Shown: positions 16,837 to 25,699 of the stretch, piece by piece | Layout: each line of letters begins with the position of its first letter | How positions within the stretch are numbered: position 1 is the first letter of the stretch | NCBI GenBank assembly: GCA_009692465.1 | Contig: SHZD01000026.1 | Span: 1-43,049, forward strand | DNA length: 43,049 nucleotides | Origin: Myxococcales bacterium | Lineage (GTDB): Bacteria; Myxococcota_A; UBA9042 | Direction: 5' to 3' | Program-made: the position numbers and the translations under genes | Notes under the pieces: generated by a model | What the model was told of the DNA's origin: nothing | Seen by the model: the letters and a program-made list of their open reading frames with translations, nothing else | The model's database searches: none

Positions 16837-18872
16837 GGATGGCGATGGCATACTTTTGGTCAAAGGGCCCGTGCAAAATCAAGTCGATTTTCCACCTCGG
16901 CCCATTGCTTGTGTGGTGGGTCGCTACCTCGCGGCTTTTCAAGCCGTCTGCACGCTCCGTTCCCACCACGGTTCGCTTGAGTAATTCTTGCAAGGGCCCT
17001 AAGGCAACGTCTGGTCACCGCGGTTTACCCAGCTACCAGCGCCGCGCTGGCTGGGTGCTGGCGGCGATGTGCGCGGCCGTTTCTGGCAGTTGCGCGGGCC
17101 CGCCCGACGCACAACCTGACCCAGGTTATGGCGAATTGCGGTTGGCGCTCAGCGGCAATTTGCCCAACGTTAAGGCGACCAAGATTCGCATCTTCCGTGG
17201 CCCGGTGCTCAGCCTGACCCAAGCGGCCACTTTTGCCTTTGGTTGTGCGAGCTACGGTGGGTCCAAAGATAATGAACCTGTTATCAAAGACTTGGAGGTC
17301 GCCAACGACTACTCTGTCTTGATCGATGGCTTTGCCGATGCCGCCTGCACCATTCCATCGATTCGAGCCTACCGCGGCAATATCGCAGTCCAACCGGGCA
17401 CGTCGGACACCGCCGCTGCCGCCAACCCGTATTGGTTGCCCACCGTTGAAATCGGCAAGTTCACCGCTTTGGCGCTGGTCAATCCGGGCTTGCAAGACAC
17501 CGCCTCCAAGAAAGTGTGCTCGACCGAATCCGATTGTCGCGCCGTCCATGCCAACGCCACCTGCGGCAACAACAATCGCTGTAAAGTGGATCACTTATTC
17601 CCGCTCAATGGCGCCGCTCGCCGCGGTTTGCCGACGGCGATCGCGCTCGAAGACGGCAGAGTGGCGTTGATCGGCGGACTGGGCGTCCAGGACAAGGACG
17701 GCTTTTGGAAGGCAGCGGCCGAACAGGTTGAAGTGTTCGACCCCAAGGGCGCCATTTTCCAAAGCCGCTTGGTCGGCAATGCGGGTGCGGCGGTCGGCAT
17801 GGCTCAAGCGGTCACCGTTACCGGTGGCGCGTTTGCCTACGCCAGCGGCGCGGCGTCGATCAAGCTGGGTATCGCCGCTGGCAAGTTGACAGCGCAGTTG
17901 GACACCCGCGAGTGCTCCGGAGCGCCGTCGACCTTGTGCTCTGTTGCGGATCAGCTGGGGCGCTGGACGGTGACCGATGCGGCCGCTGGCAGTTCGGCCC
18001 AGCAGTTTGCCCTCGGCTTGCCGCTCGCGTTTCCCATGATTGCCAGAGTGCAGACACCGATTGGCGAGCGGGTGCTGGTTGCTGGCGGCTCCGAACTGCC
18101 ACTGGTCGCCAATTTTGACAAGCGCCGCGGCAAGACCCAGCTGTGCAAAGTAGATGCCGGCAACGTCGACTGCCCGGCGCAGGCCGGTGCAACCATGACC
18201 GCCGGGCGGGCGATGGCGGCGCTGACGTGTGCCCAACGCGACACGGTCACTGGCGGCTGCCTAAAGCTGTTGTTGGTCGGTGGCCGCAAGACCGTGGGCA
18301 GTGTGCTCAGTGAAATCTATGACGCGAGCGCCAACAAGTTTGTGGCGGCAGCGGACGTCGGCGCGGTGCCCAAAGACTTGCACGGCGGCACGTTTTATCC
18401 CATTGGCGACAAAGCTTGGTTGTTGGTGGGCGCCACGGCTAAGAAATTATTCATGGAAGACAATGAAGCCGCCAACGGCGGCGATCTGGCCGCCCTCAAG
18501 GTGACCGTGGATATCCCTCTGGATCCCAACAAACAACCAGTGGTGGCGTGGACTGCGGTAGACATGGCCGCTGCTGCCCCGGATACCGGCAAGCGGCTGT
18601 TGCCAGCGACCGCCCAGTTGGCTGACGGCTCAGTTTTGGTGATCGGCGGCCTCAATGAGGGCCTCAAGGTCGCCGCAGATGCCCTGCTCCTGGGTGCAGA
18701 CGGCAAGGCCAAAGGTCGGTTGCCTTTGAAAATCGCGCGCTTTGGGGCGGCAGCGGCGCGCATTGGCGGCACTGGCCCCTTTGGTGGTTGCGTCGTGCTG
18801 GCCGGTGGCTTTGCGGTGACCCCTGATGGTGCGTTAGAGCCGCAGAATCAAGTCGAACTTTTCTGCCCGTAG
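16833..18872 (+). CDS. Kelch-like beta-propeller lipoprotein
   Basis: 679 residues if the ATG at 16833, which overlaps the preceding stop, is used. The lipoprotein-like signal (WVLAAMCAAVSGSCAG) lies only after about 70 residues, so a later non-ATG start such as the TTG at 16977 is possible. The mature protein opens with a domain of about 150 residues typical of myxobacterial lipoproteins, then a Cys-rich CSTESDCRAVHANATC motif. Repeated blades follow with DGRVALIGG, GERVLVAGG, LLLVGGR, GSVLVIGGL and CVVLAGG, the double-Gly pattern of Kelch propellers. It is probably an outer-membrane-attached protein-binding propeller. Function is not known. Confidence 0.75.
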   Translation: MRMAMAYFWSKGPCKIKSIFHLGPLLVWWVATSRLFKPSARSVPTTVRLSNSCKGPKATSGHRGLPSYQRRAGWVLAAMCAAVSGSCAGPPDAQPDPGYGELRLALSGNLPNVKATKIRIFRGPVLSLTQAATFAFGCASYGGSKDNEPVIKDLEVANDYSVLIDGFADAACTIPSIRAYRGNIAVQPGTSDTAAAANPYWLPTVEIGKFTALALVNPGLQDTASKKVCSTESDCRAVHANATCGNNNRCKVDHLFPLNGAARRGLPTAIALEDGRVALIGGLGVQDKDGFWKAAAEQVEVFDPKGAIFQSRLVGNAGAAVGMAQAVTVTGGAFAYASGAASIKLGIAAGKLTAQLDTRECSGAPSTLCSVADQLGRWTVTDAAAGSSAQQFALGLPLAFPMIARVQTPIGERVLVAGGSELPLVANFDKRRGKTQLCKVDAGNVDCPAQAGATMTAGRAMAALTCAQRDTVTGGCLKLLLVGGRKTVGSVLSEIYDASANKFVAAADVGAVPKDLHGGTFYPIGDKAWLLVGATAKKLFMEDNEAANGGDLAALKVTVDIPLDPNKQPVVAWTAVDMAAAAPDTGKRLLPATAQLADGSVLVIGGLNEGLKVAADALLLGADGKAKGRLPLKIARFGAAAARIGGTGPFGGCVVLAGGFAVTPDGALEPQNQVELFCP

Positions 18873-18883
18873 CCACTGCTGCT

Positions 18884-19015
18884 GTGACAGCCCCTGTGAC
18901 AGCCCCTGTGACAGCCCCTGTGACAGACCCGGTGACAGACCCGGTGACAGACCCGGTGACAGACCCGGTGACTGCCTCTGTGTCTCGCACAGTGACTGGC
19001 CCGGCGACTGCCTCC
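18884..19015 (+). repeat. 12-bp tandem repeat, 11 units, ending at a start codon
   Basis: Three copies of gtgacagcccct, four of gtgacagacccg and four degenerate units. The last base is directly followed by the ATG at 19016. Every unit is in frame with the downstream gene, and most begin with GTG, so an extended N-terminus of Val-Thr-Ala-Pro / Val-Thr-Asp-Pro repeats could be translated. The array starts 11 bases after the preceding stop. Confidence 0.95.
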
Positions 19016-21043
19016 ATGGCAGACTCGGCCCAACCTCGCCCAACTCCTACAGGTTCCAGCAACAGGGCCCAAATATGGCTGGCGATGGCAGCCGTCGGTG
19101 CGACTGGCGCGTGGTTGGTTGCGCCGTCCGTAGCTTGGTTTGACTCGGGCGAATTGGCTGCCGCCGCCGTTCAACTTGGCGTGCCCCATCCCACTGGTTT
19201 TCCAGGCTATTGCCTAGCTGGCCATGCATTGGCCCGCCTGCCGATGGCATCTTCGGCCCTGCGCGTTCATCTGCTCGGGGTGGTCTGCGCCACCGCCGCC
19301 ATGGCTTTGTGGTTGCAAGCCGCGCAGTTGCCGTTGCGCGCTGCCGGAAGCCGCTTTGCCGCCACCTTGACGATCTGCGTGCTGCCGTGGGGGGTACCCG
19401 CCTTGGCCATGCACGTGCGCAGCGCTGAGGTGTATCCGCCGGTGTGGTTGACGGCTGCTGCCGCGGTTTGGGCCCATACCTGCCTGGCGGCACCACAGCG
19501 ACTGTGGGTGTTGGCTGCGCTGGCTGGGGTGGGCGCTGGCCTGCATGTTGAAGCCGTGCTGCTGCCGGCTCTGCTGTGGCTGGTCGCCGCGGCGGCGTGC
19601 TACAGGTTGCCGCGGCCACTGCTCGGCAGTCTGGCGTTGGCGCTGCTGGTGGCGTTGGCGGCAGTGGCCTACCTGCCCTTGGCGGCCCAGCGGCAACCCT
19701 TGTTGCAGTGGGGCGACACCACCAGTTTGGGGGGCCTGTGGGATCATTTGACGGCGGCCAGTATTCGGCAAGCGTTTGGCGACCGCATCGGTGGCGACCG
19801 CAGCGGTGCCGCGGCACTTGGGCACTTGGTTTGGCACAACGGTAAGTGGTTGTTGGCGCCCGCGGCCTTGGGGTTGGCGGCCGCGTGGCACCCACAGCGG
19901 CGCTGGGCGGCGGCTACGCTGGTCGTAGTGCTCGCTGACGCCGTCTATTCTGCCGTCCTCAATCCGATGGGCTTGCGCGACAATCAGGCTGGTTTGGTGG
20001 CGCTATGCGGGCTGTGTGCCCTCGCCGGCCGCGGCTTGCTGGCGCTGTCGGCTGCGTTTGGGCCGCGCCATCCGGTGATGCCTGCCGTGGTTGCGGTGAT
20101 GGCTATCGCCTTTGCCGTCGCCGGTCTATCGACCCAGCCCGCCTGTGGACAAACCGATCTGGCAGTGGGTGGCCGCTGGGCCGATCGGCTCCTGCAGCGC
20201 GCCGCTCCTGCGCAAGTGCTGGTCACCGCCAGCGACCATGGCGGCTCGGCTTGCGCTTGGCTGCAAACCGGCGAAAATGTGCGCCCTGATGTGGCCTGCG
20301 TGCCAGGGGTGTTCTTTCGCCAAGACCGGCAGTTACTCCAACTGGCGCGCTCACGGCAGCGCCCGCAGTGGCTGGCCGCGGCAGGCCAACCGCAGTCGGC
20401 GCGGCGTTTGCAGCAGTGGCTCCAGCCAGAACTGCGCACCGCCGCCGTGGGCTGGCAGCCGGGGTTGGCCGCAGAAGACGCTTGGATTGCCGGGGCCATG
20501 GTCCCGGGGTTGCCGTGGGCGCAGTTGGCGCTGCCCGGCCCGACCGCCGAACGCGCACGCGAGGCGGCCGCGAATTTGCCATCGGCGGCGACCAAGCTAT
20601 GTGCACTGCTCGATGCGGGCGCAGATTGCGCTCAGACTCCGACCCTCTCGGCGGCACTGAGCGCAGAATTGGCCGTCTATGCGGCGAGTTGGGCGCGCCG
20701 CGACCCGCTCATGGCGCTCGCATTGGCGCGGGCGGCAGTCGGCAGGCACGCCAGCGCCAAAGCCCTGCACAACCTGGCGATTTTGCTCGTGCCGGTTGAC
20801 CCCGCGGGCGCACTGCAGTTGGCATTGCGCGCTTTGGCAACCGAACCCGATTATGTGCGCGCTCATCGGGTGGCGGCTCGAGCTTGCCTCGCCACTGGCG
20901 ATCTAGTGGCTGCGGCCGATCACGCCCGCCAAGCCGCACAGGCGATTGCCGATCCAGCCGAGCGAGCGCTGTGGCTGCAAACGCTGGCGGCGGAGGCGCA
21001 ACCCGCCCTGAGATCTGCGTTTGCGGCGATGATCGGGCTGTAG
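19016..21043 (+). CDS. DUF2723 multi-pass membrane protein (PMT-like glycosyltransferase)
   Basis: 675 residues from the ATG at 19016. The hallmark WFDSGELAAAAVQLGVPHP followed by TGFPGY lies near the N-terminus, the first periplasmic loop of DUF2723 proteins, a GT-C fold family related to protein O-mannosyltransferases. About ten membrane helices follow up to residue 390. A soluble C-terminal half carries TPR-like helices (ALQLALRALATEPDYVRAHRVAARACLATGD). The family is predicted to transfer sugar from a lipid-linked donor to proteins or glycans outside the inner membrane. The GTG-rich repeat just upstream allows longer N-termini. It is the last gene of the co-directional envelope run. Confidence 0.8.
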   Translation: MADSAQPRPTPTGSSNRAQIWLAMAAVGATGAWLVAPSVAWFDSGELAAAAVQLGVPHPTGFPGYCLAGHALARLPMASSALRVHLLGVVCATAAMALWLQAAQLPLRAAGSRFAATLTICVLPWGVPALAMHVRSAEVYPPVWLTAAAAVWAHTCLAAPQRLWVLAALAGVGAGLHVEAVLLPALLWLVAAAACYRLPRPLLGSLALALLVALAAVAYLPLAAQRQPLLQWGDTTSLGGLWDHLTAASIRQAFGDRIGGDRSGAAALGHLVWHNGKWLLAPAALGLAAAWHPQRRWAAATLVVVLADAVYSAVLNPMGLRDNQAGLVALCGLCALAGRGLLALSAAFGPRHPVMPAVVAVMAIAFAVAGLSTQPACGQTDLAVGGRWADRLLQRAAPAQVLVTASDHGGSACAWLQTGENVRPDVACVPGVFFRQDRQLLQLARSRQRPQWLAAAGQPQSARRLQQWLQPELRTAAVGWQPGLAAEDAWIAGAMVPGLPWAQLALPGPTAERAREAAANLPSAATKLCALLDAGADCAQTPTLSAALSAELAVYAASWARRDPLMALALARAAVGRHASAKALHNLAILLVPVDPAGALQLALRALATEPDYVRAHRVAARACLATGDLVAAADHARQAAQAIADPAERALWLQTLAAEAQPALRSAFAAMIGL

Positions 21044-21335
21044 CGTTCCGCATCGCGACTCCCCGCTTTTCGGCACGCCAATTTTCACGATCACCCGCTG
21101 TTGGCCGCCGTTTCGAGCTGAGCTTGACGGCCGCACGGCGACGCTTGAGCCCAAGGATCGGCCAAAACCCGACACTACCCAATCAAACTATTTACTTTAT
21201 CGGCACCAGCTCGCCCTACCGCCACCAGTCTCGGGCTGAATGCGCGACCGACGGTCCATTTCAGAAGAAATTTGTAATTAAGTAAAAACTTGTAAACTGT
21301 ATTCGTGACGGCGCACATGTTGCCGCGGGCAAGCC
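21044..21335. other. Gene-free gap with AT-rich 3' end
   Basis: No gene is supported here. The AT-rich patch at about 21260-21303 (TTGTAA, later TAAACT and TGTATT, with poor 15- or 20-base spacing) is the most promoter-like part and precedes the ATG at 21336. No clear terminator follows the DUF2723 gene. Confidence 0.4.
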
Positions 21336-22043
21336 ATGAATACCGATGAATCCAGACGGCGCAACGCTCTACCCAACAGTGGCAGTTACCGGACCGCCAT
21401 GCTCGGCCAGCCCACCTACCGCTCCGAGTCGGGCCACGGCGCCAATTTGACCCCAGCGGCCGCCGTGCCCATGGCTCCCCTTGCCCGTCCGTCCGCCGTC
21501 GGCACGCATCGCGGTGGTTCTGGATCGATGACAGCAGCACCTGCGAGCCCCACTTTGCCGGTCAACCGCGAACCGATTCCCGAGTTCGAAGTGCCGCCGA
21601 TGGTCCAGGCCAACCACACCGATTTTCTCAATCTGGTCGATCAACTGGGCCTGCGGCCGCCGCCATCCGCCGTCGATTTGGAAGCGCTGGCGGGGGCGCT
21701 GTATCGCTGCTCAGCGCTGGAGGGCCAACTGATGGTCGCCGAGGGCCATCCCGCCAACACCATGTTTGTGCTCATTGTCGGTTGGGCCCAAGTGGCCCGT
21801 GGCATGCACGAACGCTATGAAGCGGTCGGCACGGCACAATCCGGCGATATGTTTGGTGAAATGGTGATAGTGGGCGGAGACATCGAACCGTTTACCGTGG
21901 TGGCCGGCTGCAATTGTGTGCTTTTCGCTATGGGCGGGGCCCAGTTTGCCCACCTGTGGCGCTTGCACCAGGCGTTGGCCCTGCGTCTGCGCAATGCGCT
22001 GTCTACGCAGCAGTTCTTGCGTCGGCGCAGTCACGGCTGGTAA
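21336..22043 (+). CDS. Cyclic-nucleotide-binding-domain protein
   Basis: 235 residues. The first 85 are disordered (Ser/Pro/Ala/Gly-rich). From about residue 110 there is a cNMP-binding (Crp-type) beta-roll: LMVAEGHPANTMFVLIVGWAQV, then GDMFGEMVIVGGD where the phosphate-binding cassette is expected, and a C-terminal helix (HQALALRLRNAL). The cassette lacks the usual downstream Arg of cAMP-binding members, so the ligand is uncertain. There is no DNA-binding helix-turn-helix after it, so it is not a Crp-type activator; it may be a sensor or protein-interaction module. It stands alone. Confidence 0.75.
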   Translation: MNTDESRRRNALPNSGSYRTAMLGQPTYRSESGHGANLTPAAAVPMAPLARPSAVGTHRGGSGSMTAAPASPTLPVNREPIPEFEVPPMVQANHTDFLNLVDQLGLRPPPSAVDLEALAGALYRCSALEGQLMVAEGHPANTMFVLIVGWAQVARGMHERYEAVGTAQSGDMFGEMVIVGGDIEPFTVVAGCNCVLFAMGGAQFAHLWRLHQALALRLRNALSTQQFLRRRSHGW

Positions 22044-22227
22044 GCACCTATCTTGGATTGAGTCAATCATGGCCAGGTCGCATTGGCTTGCTTGGTGAGT
22101 CGCAAGCCCGCGTCTGAAAGGCCGATTCGCCGCTCCTTGTAAGTGTAAGTGATCGGGTAGTTTCTTAACTATTCCTAACTGTTGAACGGTAGTTCCGCTC
22201 GACCGCCGCCGCGATTTGCGCCGCCCC

Positions 22228-22307
22228 GTTGCGCCACCACCGACCCAGTTGCGCCACCGCCGACCCAGTTGCGCCACCGCCGACCCAGTTGCGCCACCGC
22301 CCACGCC
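22228..22307. repeat. 20-bp tandem repeat, 4 units
   Basis: Units of gttgcgccaccgccgaccca; the first differs at one base and the last is degenerate. It lies in the 22044-22409 gap, ending about 100 bases before the GH18 start. The rest of the gap contains an AT-rich stretch (22137-22185) and near 22076-22110 a faint resemblance to the family II element, but no gene. Confidence 0.9.
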
Positions 22308-22409
22308 GTCGCACTGGTGCATCTGCACCCCATGCCGCAATCGGCGTCGGCGGGCCCCGTTGCCCGCAATGCCAAAAATCGCCACCCTGCGCGCCCTATC
22401 GAGGTCGCC

Positions 22410-24281
22410 ATGCCGTCCATTTCAGCTCTGACCCTGTCTGTTTTCGCTGCTGTTTTTGCTGTCGCCGTCCTTGCTTTGCCAGCCGCCGCCGACGAGCCAT
22501 GGGCAGTCCCCGCCGATCACCAACGACCCAGTTTGACCGCCGACCAAGAGCAGGGCTGGTTGCAAGCGCTGGTCGCTGCTTCGCCGCATCGTTTGGCGAT
22601 GGAGTCGGCTCCGCCGCACCGCCCGCAGGCCGCGGAGCCTCTCGCCGCAGCCGCCGATGGCTATCACCAGAAATTCGGAGCGCTAGCGGGTGCTCAGCCG
22701 AAAAAAACCGGCCGCATCGTGTTCGGCTATTTGCCGTACTGGACCAAGAAAACCGCCATTATTCCATGGCAAACCATGACCACCCTTGCATGGTTTTCGG
22801 TCGGTTTGTCCACTACCGGGGTGTCGAACGCGAGCGGCTGGAATACGGCAGAGTCTAAGGCGCTCATCGCAAAGGCTCACAGCAACGGCGTGCAACTGGT
22901 GCTGTGTTTTACTCAATTCAGTCCCGCGACCATCTCTGCGCTGTTGGCTACTCCGGCGTCGCGGACCAAAGCGGTCAATGACATCACCACGGCGGTGCTG
23001 GCAGGCGGTGGCGACGGGGCCAATATCGACTTCGAAGGCTTGGCCAAGGCCGACCGCGACAAGATGAGCGCGTTTATCGACGAGCTCAATACCACGCTCA
23101 AGGCCAAGCTGCCGGGCGCAGATGTGACGATGGCGACCCCGTGCGTGGATTGGACAGATGCGTGGAATTATCAGTTCTTGGCCGAGCATTCCGACGGCTT
23201 GTTTGTGATGGCCTACGCGATTCACTGGGGTGGCGGCGCGCCGGGCCCGCAGTTGCCGATGGCGGCCAAGGCGCCGTGGACGCATAAGACTCTGCAGTGG
23301 GTCGTCGATGACTACGTGTTGTACGGCAAGGCCAAGAATAAGGCCAAGATTATTCTGGGCTTGCCCTTGTATGGCTACGGATGGCCAGCGCAAACGGACA
23401 AGATCGGCAGCAAGTCCGCCGGTGCCGGCAAGGCCATCACCTTTTCGCCAGCCCAAGACGCCGCCGCTAAAGCCGGTGGTTTTATTTGGGATTCAGCTTC
23501 GGAATCGACGTACTTTGTCACTAAAGACGCCAACGGCGGCTGGGTGCAAACGTGGTGCGATAATCAAAAAGCCCTGCAAATGCGCGTCGATTATCTGCAC
23601 ACCCACGACCTGATGTTGGGTCTGTGGGCGATGGGCTATTCCGATGGCGACCCAGCGGTGATGGCCTACATTGCGGCATGGCAAAAGCTCAAGCCCGCTA
23701 CCGGTGGCGCTGGCGACACCGGCCCCGCTGATGCTGGTGGCGGGGACAGCGGCACGGCCGATGCGGGCCCCACCGACGGCGGCAGCGCGGATGCGGCCAA
23801 ACCTGATGTTGTGGGCGCTGAAGTCGCGATCGCCGATGCGGCCAAGGCCGATAGCGGTGCCGCGGATACCGCCAAGGTCGAGACTGCGGCCGCCGATGTG
23901 CCAGCACAGGTCGCCGACTTGCCGCCGCCCGACAGCGCTGGTGTCGACGTTGCCTTCTCTGAACCGCAGGCTGCCGACGCCGTCACAGCCGCCGAAGCGA
24001 CCGCCAATCGCCGCACTGAAACCACACCGGCAGCCAACGAGGACACTGCCTACCAGCGCGGCGCCGACCCGGACGGCGGCCATCTGGGCGGCAACGGCGC
24101 GGGTCAACCTGAAGATACGGCAGCGGTTACCGCCAATGTCGCCAGCGGCGGCGCCAATTCCGGTTGTGCCGCGGCAGGTTCTGGCCGCTCGACCCCGGCG
24201 TGGATTTTAGGCCTTGGGACCGCAATTGCCGTGGCTGCCGCCCGGCGGCGGTCGTGGCGACGGGTCGCGGAGGCTGCGTGA
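22410..24281 (+). CDS. GH18 (chitinase-like) protein with MYXO-CTERM-like tail
   Basis: 623 residues. The ATG at 22410 has GAGG five bases upstream. A signal peptide (about 1-27) is followed by a GH18 barrel (about 100-430): VFGYLPYWTKK at the first strand, and DGANIDFEG (Asp202, Asp207, catalytic Glu209) matching DGxDxDxE except that Asn205 replaces the middle Asp. YGYGWP and LGLWAMGYSDGD mark later strands. An Ala/Asp/Gly-rich linker (about 430-580) ends in GCAAAG, a hydrophobic helix and RRR (585-623), the layout of the MYXO-CTERM sorting signal that myxosortase processes to place proteins on the cell surface. Expected role: surface hydrolysis of chitin, peptidoglycan-like or other beta-1,4-GlcNAc glycans. 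The stop overlaps the decarboxylase start by four bases. Confidence 0.9.
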   Translation: MPSISALTLSVFAAVFAVAVLALPAAADEPWAVPADHQRPSLTADQEQGWLQALVAASPHRLAMESAPPHRPQAAEPLAAAADGYHQKFGALAGAQPKKTGRIVFGYLPYWTKKTAIIPWQTMTTLAWFSVGLSTTGVSNASGWNTAESKALIAKAHSNGVQLVLCFTQFSPATISALLATPASRTKAVNDITTAVLAGGGDGANIDFEGLAKADRDKMSAFIDELNTTLKAKLPGADVTMATPCVDWTDAWNYQFLAEHSDGLFVMAYAIHWGGGAPGPQLPMAAKAPWTHKTLQWVVDDYVLYGKAKNKAKIILGLPLYGYGWPAQTDKIGSKSAGAGKAITFSPAQDAAAKAGGFIWDSASESTYFVTKDANGGWVQTWCDNQKALQMRVDYLHTHDLMLGLWAMGYSDGDPAVMAYIAAWQKLKPATGGAGDTGPADAGGGDSGTADAGPTDGGSADAAKPDVVGAEVAIADAAKADSGAADTAKVETAAADVPAQVADLPPPDSAGVDVAFSEPQAADAVTAAEATANRRTETTPAANEDTAYQRGADPDGGHLGGNGAGQPEDTAAVTANVASGGANSGCAAAGSGRSTPAWILGLGTAIAVAAARRRSWRRVAEAA

Positions 24282-25531
24282 GCGTCCGCCATCCCCTGAT
24301 CGTAGCTGCGGAGCCAGCAGAAATCGCGGCCAAACCGCAGCCACCGGCCCCAATCTGGTGGCAAGGCGGCAGCTTGGCTTGCGGTCCGCGCGGGTTGACG
24401 ATCGGCGGCGCTGCGGTGGTTGATTGGGTTGCCCAGCACCAGACCCCGCTGTACATCTACGATCGGGCCCGCATCGACGAGCATCTGCACACTTTGCGGA
24501 CGGCGTTGACCCAGACCGGTAAGCAGTTTTCGATTTACTACGCGATTAAGGCCAATCGTTTCGAGCCGTTGCTGGCCCATTTGCGCCACACTGGCCTAGT
24601 TGGCATCGACGCCTGTTCGCCGCGCGAGGTGCAACTGGCTTTGGACGCGGGCTTTACTGCGGACCAGATTTCGGTGACGGCGTCCGCGCTTGCCGATCGC
24701 GATCTGGCGGCGTTTGTGCGCCACGGCGCGCACTGCAATTTGGATAGTGCGGATGGCGTGCGGCGCTATGCTCGGCTGGCGCCGGCCGGGACGGCGATCG
24801 GCTTGCGCCTCGATCCCGAAACCCAGTTGGGCTACGGTGACGCCACCAAGCTCAACTACAGCGGTGGCAAACTGGGGCTGGCCGTCGAAGATCTGATGGA
24901 AGTTGCCCAGCTAGCTCAGAGTCTGGGGTTGGTCGTCGACACGTTGCATCTGCATTTGGGCTGGGGCATTCGCAGCAACGACGTCGACGCAATGGGCCAA
25001 GCACTTGGGCAAATAGCTGATTTTGCTCGCCAACTGCCCACAGTGACGGTACTCAATGTCGGCGGCGGGCTCGGCGGGCGCTTGCAACCGGACGACCACC
25101 CGCTGCCGCCAGCTCAATGGGCAGCGCTGCTGGCCGCGGCGTTTGCCGATCTGCCGATCACCATTGCCTGCGAGCCGGGCACCTTGTTGGTGAGCCACGC
25201 CGGGCTGCTGGTGACCCAAGTGACCAGCACTTTTGTCAAAAAGGGTCAGCACTGGGCGGGTGTCGATGCGGGACTGGGCGTTAATGTCTACGCCGCCCAC
25301 TACGCCGCGCCGTTGTCGGTGATCCATGTCGAGCGTCCCCTGCAGGGGGCGGTGCACCGCTGGCATATTGCCGGCCACATCAACGAAGCCGCCGACGTGA
25401 TGGCGCGCAATGTGCAGGCTGGGGACTGCCAAAATGGCGACTTGCTGGCATTTTTCCCCGCCGGGGCCTATGGCAGCTCGATGGCCAGCGACCATTGCTT
25501 GCGCGGGCAGTTTTCGGAGCTATTGGTCTAA
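24278..25531 (+). CDS. PLP-dependent decarboxylase, LysA/ornithine decarboxylase fold
   Basis: 417 residues from the GTG at 24278, which overlaps the GH18 stop (GTGA) with GGAGG just upstream. The fold-type III signatures are present: YYAIKANRF with the PLP lysine (Lys91), LHLGWGI in place of the HxGSQ of LysA, GGGLGG binding the PLP phosphate, EPG, and PAGAYGSSM near the C-terminus. The segment where diaminopimelate decarboxylase has CxSGD reads GHINEAADV, so the Cys contributed to the partner active site is missing. It may act on another amino acid (D-amino acid, carboxynorspermidine or a modified diaminopimelate); the exact substrate is unknown. The coupling to a surface glycoside hydrolase is unusual. 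It is followed by a T-rich stretch but no clear hairpin. Confidence 0.85.
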   Translation: MSVRHPLIVAAEPAEIAAKPQPPAPIWWQGGSLACGPRGLTIGGAAVVDWVAQHQTPLYIYDRARIDEHLHTLRTALTQTGKQFSIYYAIKANRFEPLLAHLRHTGLVGIDACSPREVQLALDAGFTADQISVTASALADRDLAAFVRHGAHCNLDSADGVRRYARLAPAGTAIGLRLDPETQLGYGDATKLNYSGGKLGLAVEDLMEVAQLAQSLGLVVDTLHLHLGWGIRSNDVDAMGQALGQIADFARQLPTVTVLNVGGGLGGRLQPDDHPLPPAQWAALLAAAFADLPITIACEPGTLLVSHAGLLVTQVTSTFVKKGQHWAGVDAGLGVNVYAAHYAAPLSVIHVERPLQGAVHRWHIAGHINEAADVMARNVQAGDCQNGDLLAFFPAGAYGSSMASDHCLRGQFSELLV

Positions 25532-25699
25532 TCGCTCGTGAATAGCCGATTTTTTCGAGTCCATCGCGGCGGCTACCCGCTGCAAGTTCGTTGTTTGCCG
25601 CTTGTTCGGGCCTTGCCCCGCGCCCAGTCTGGGCTAACTTGATCGCCGCGGCACCCAATAGGCCCCAAGCCCTGTCGTCGAAATTCCAACGGAGTCCAC

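Noticed and set aside
22076-22110. A further copy of the family II element
   Set aside because: Only a short stretch (GCTTGGTGAGTCGCAAGC) resembles it, with no recognisable ends; too weak to annotate.
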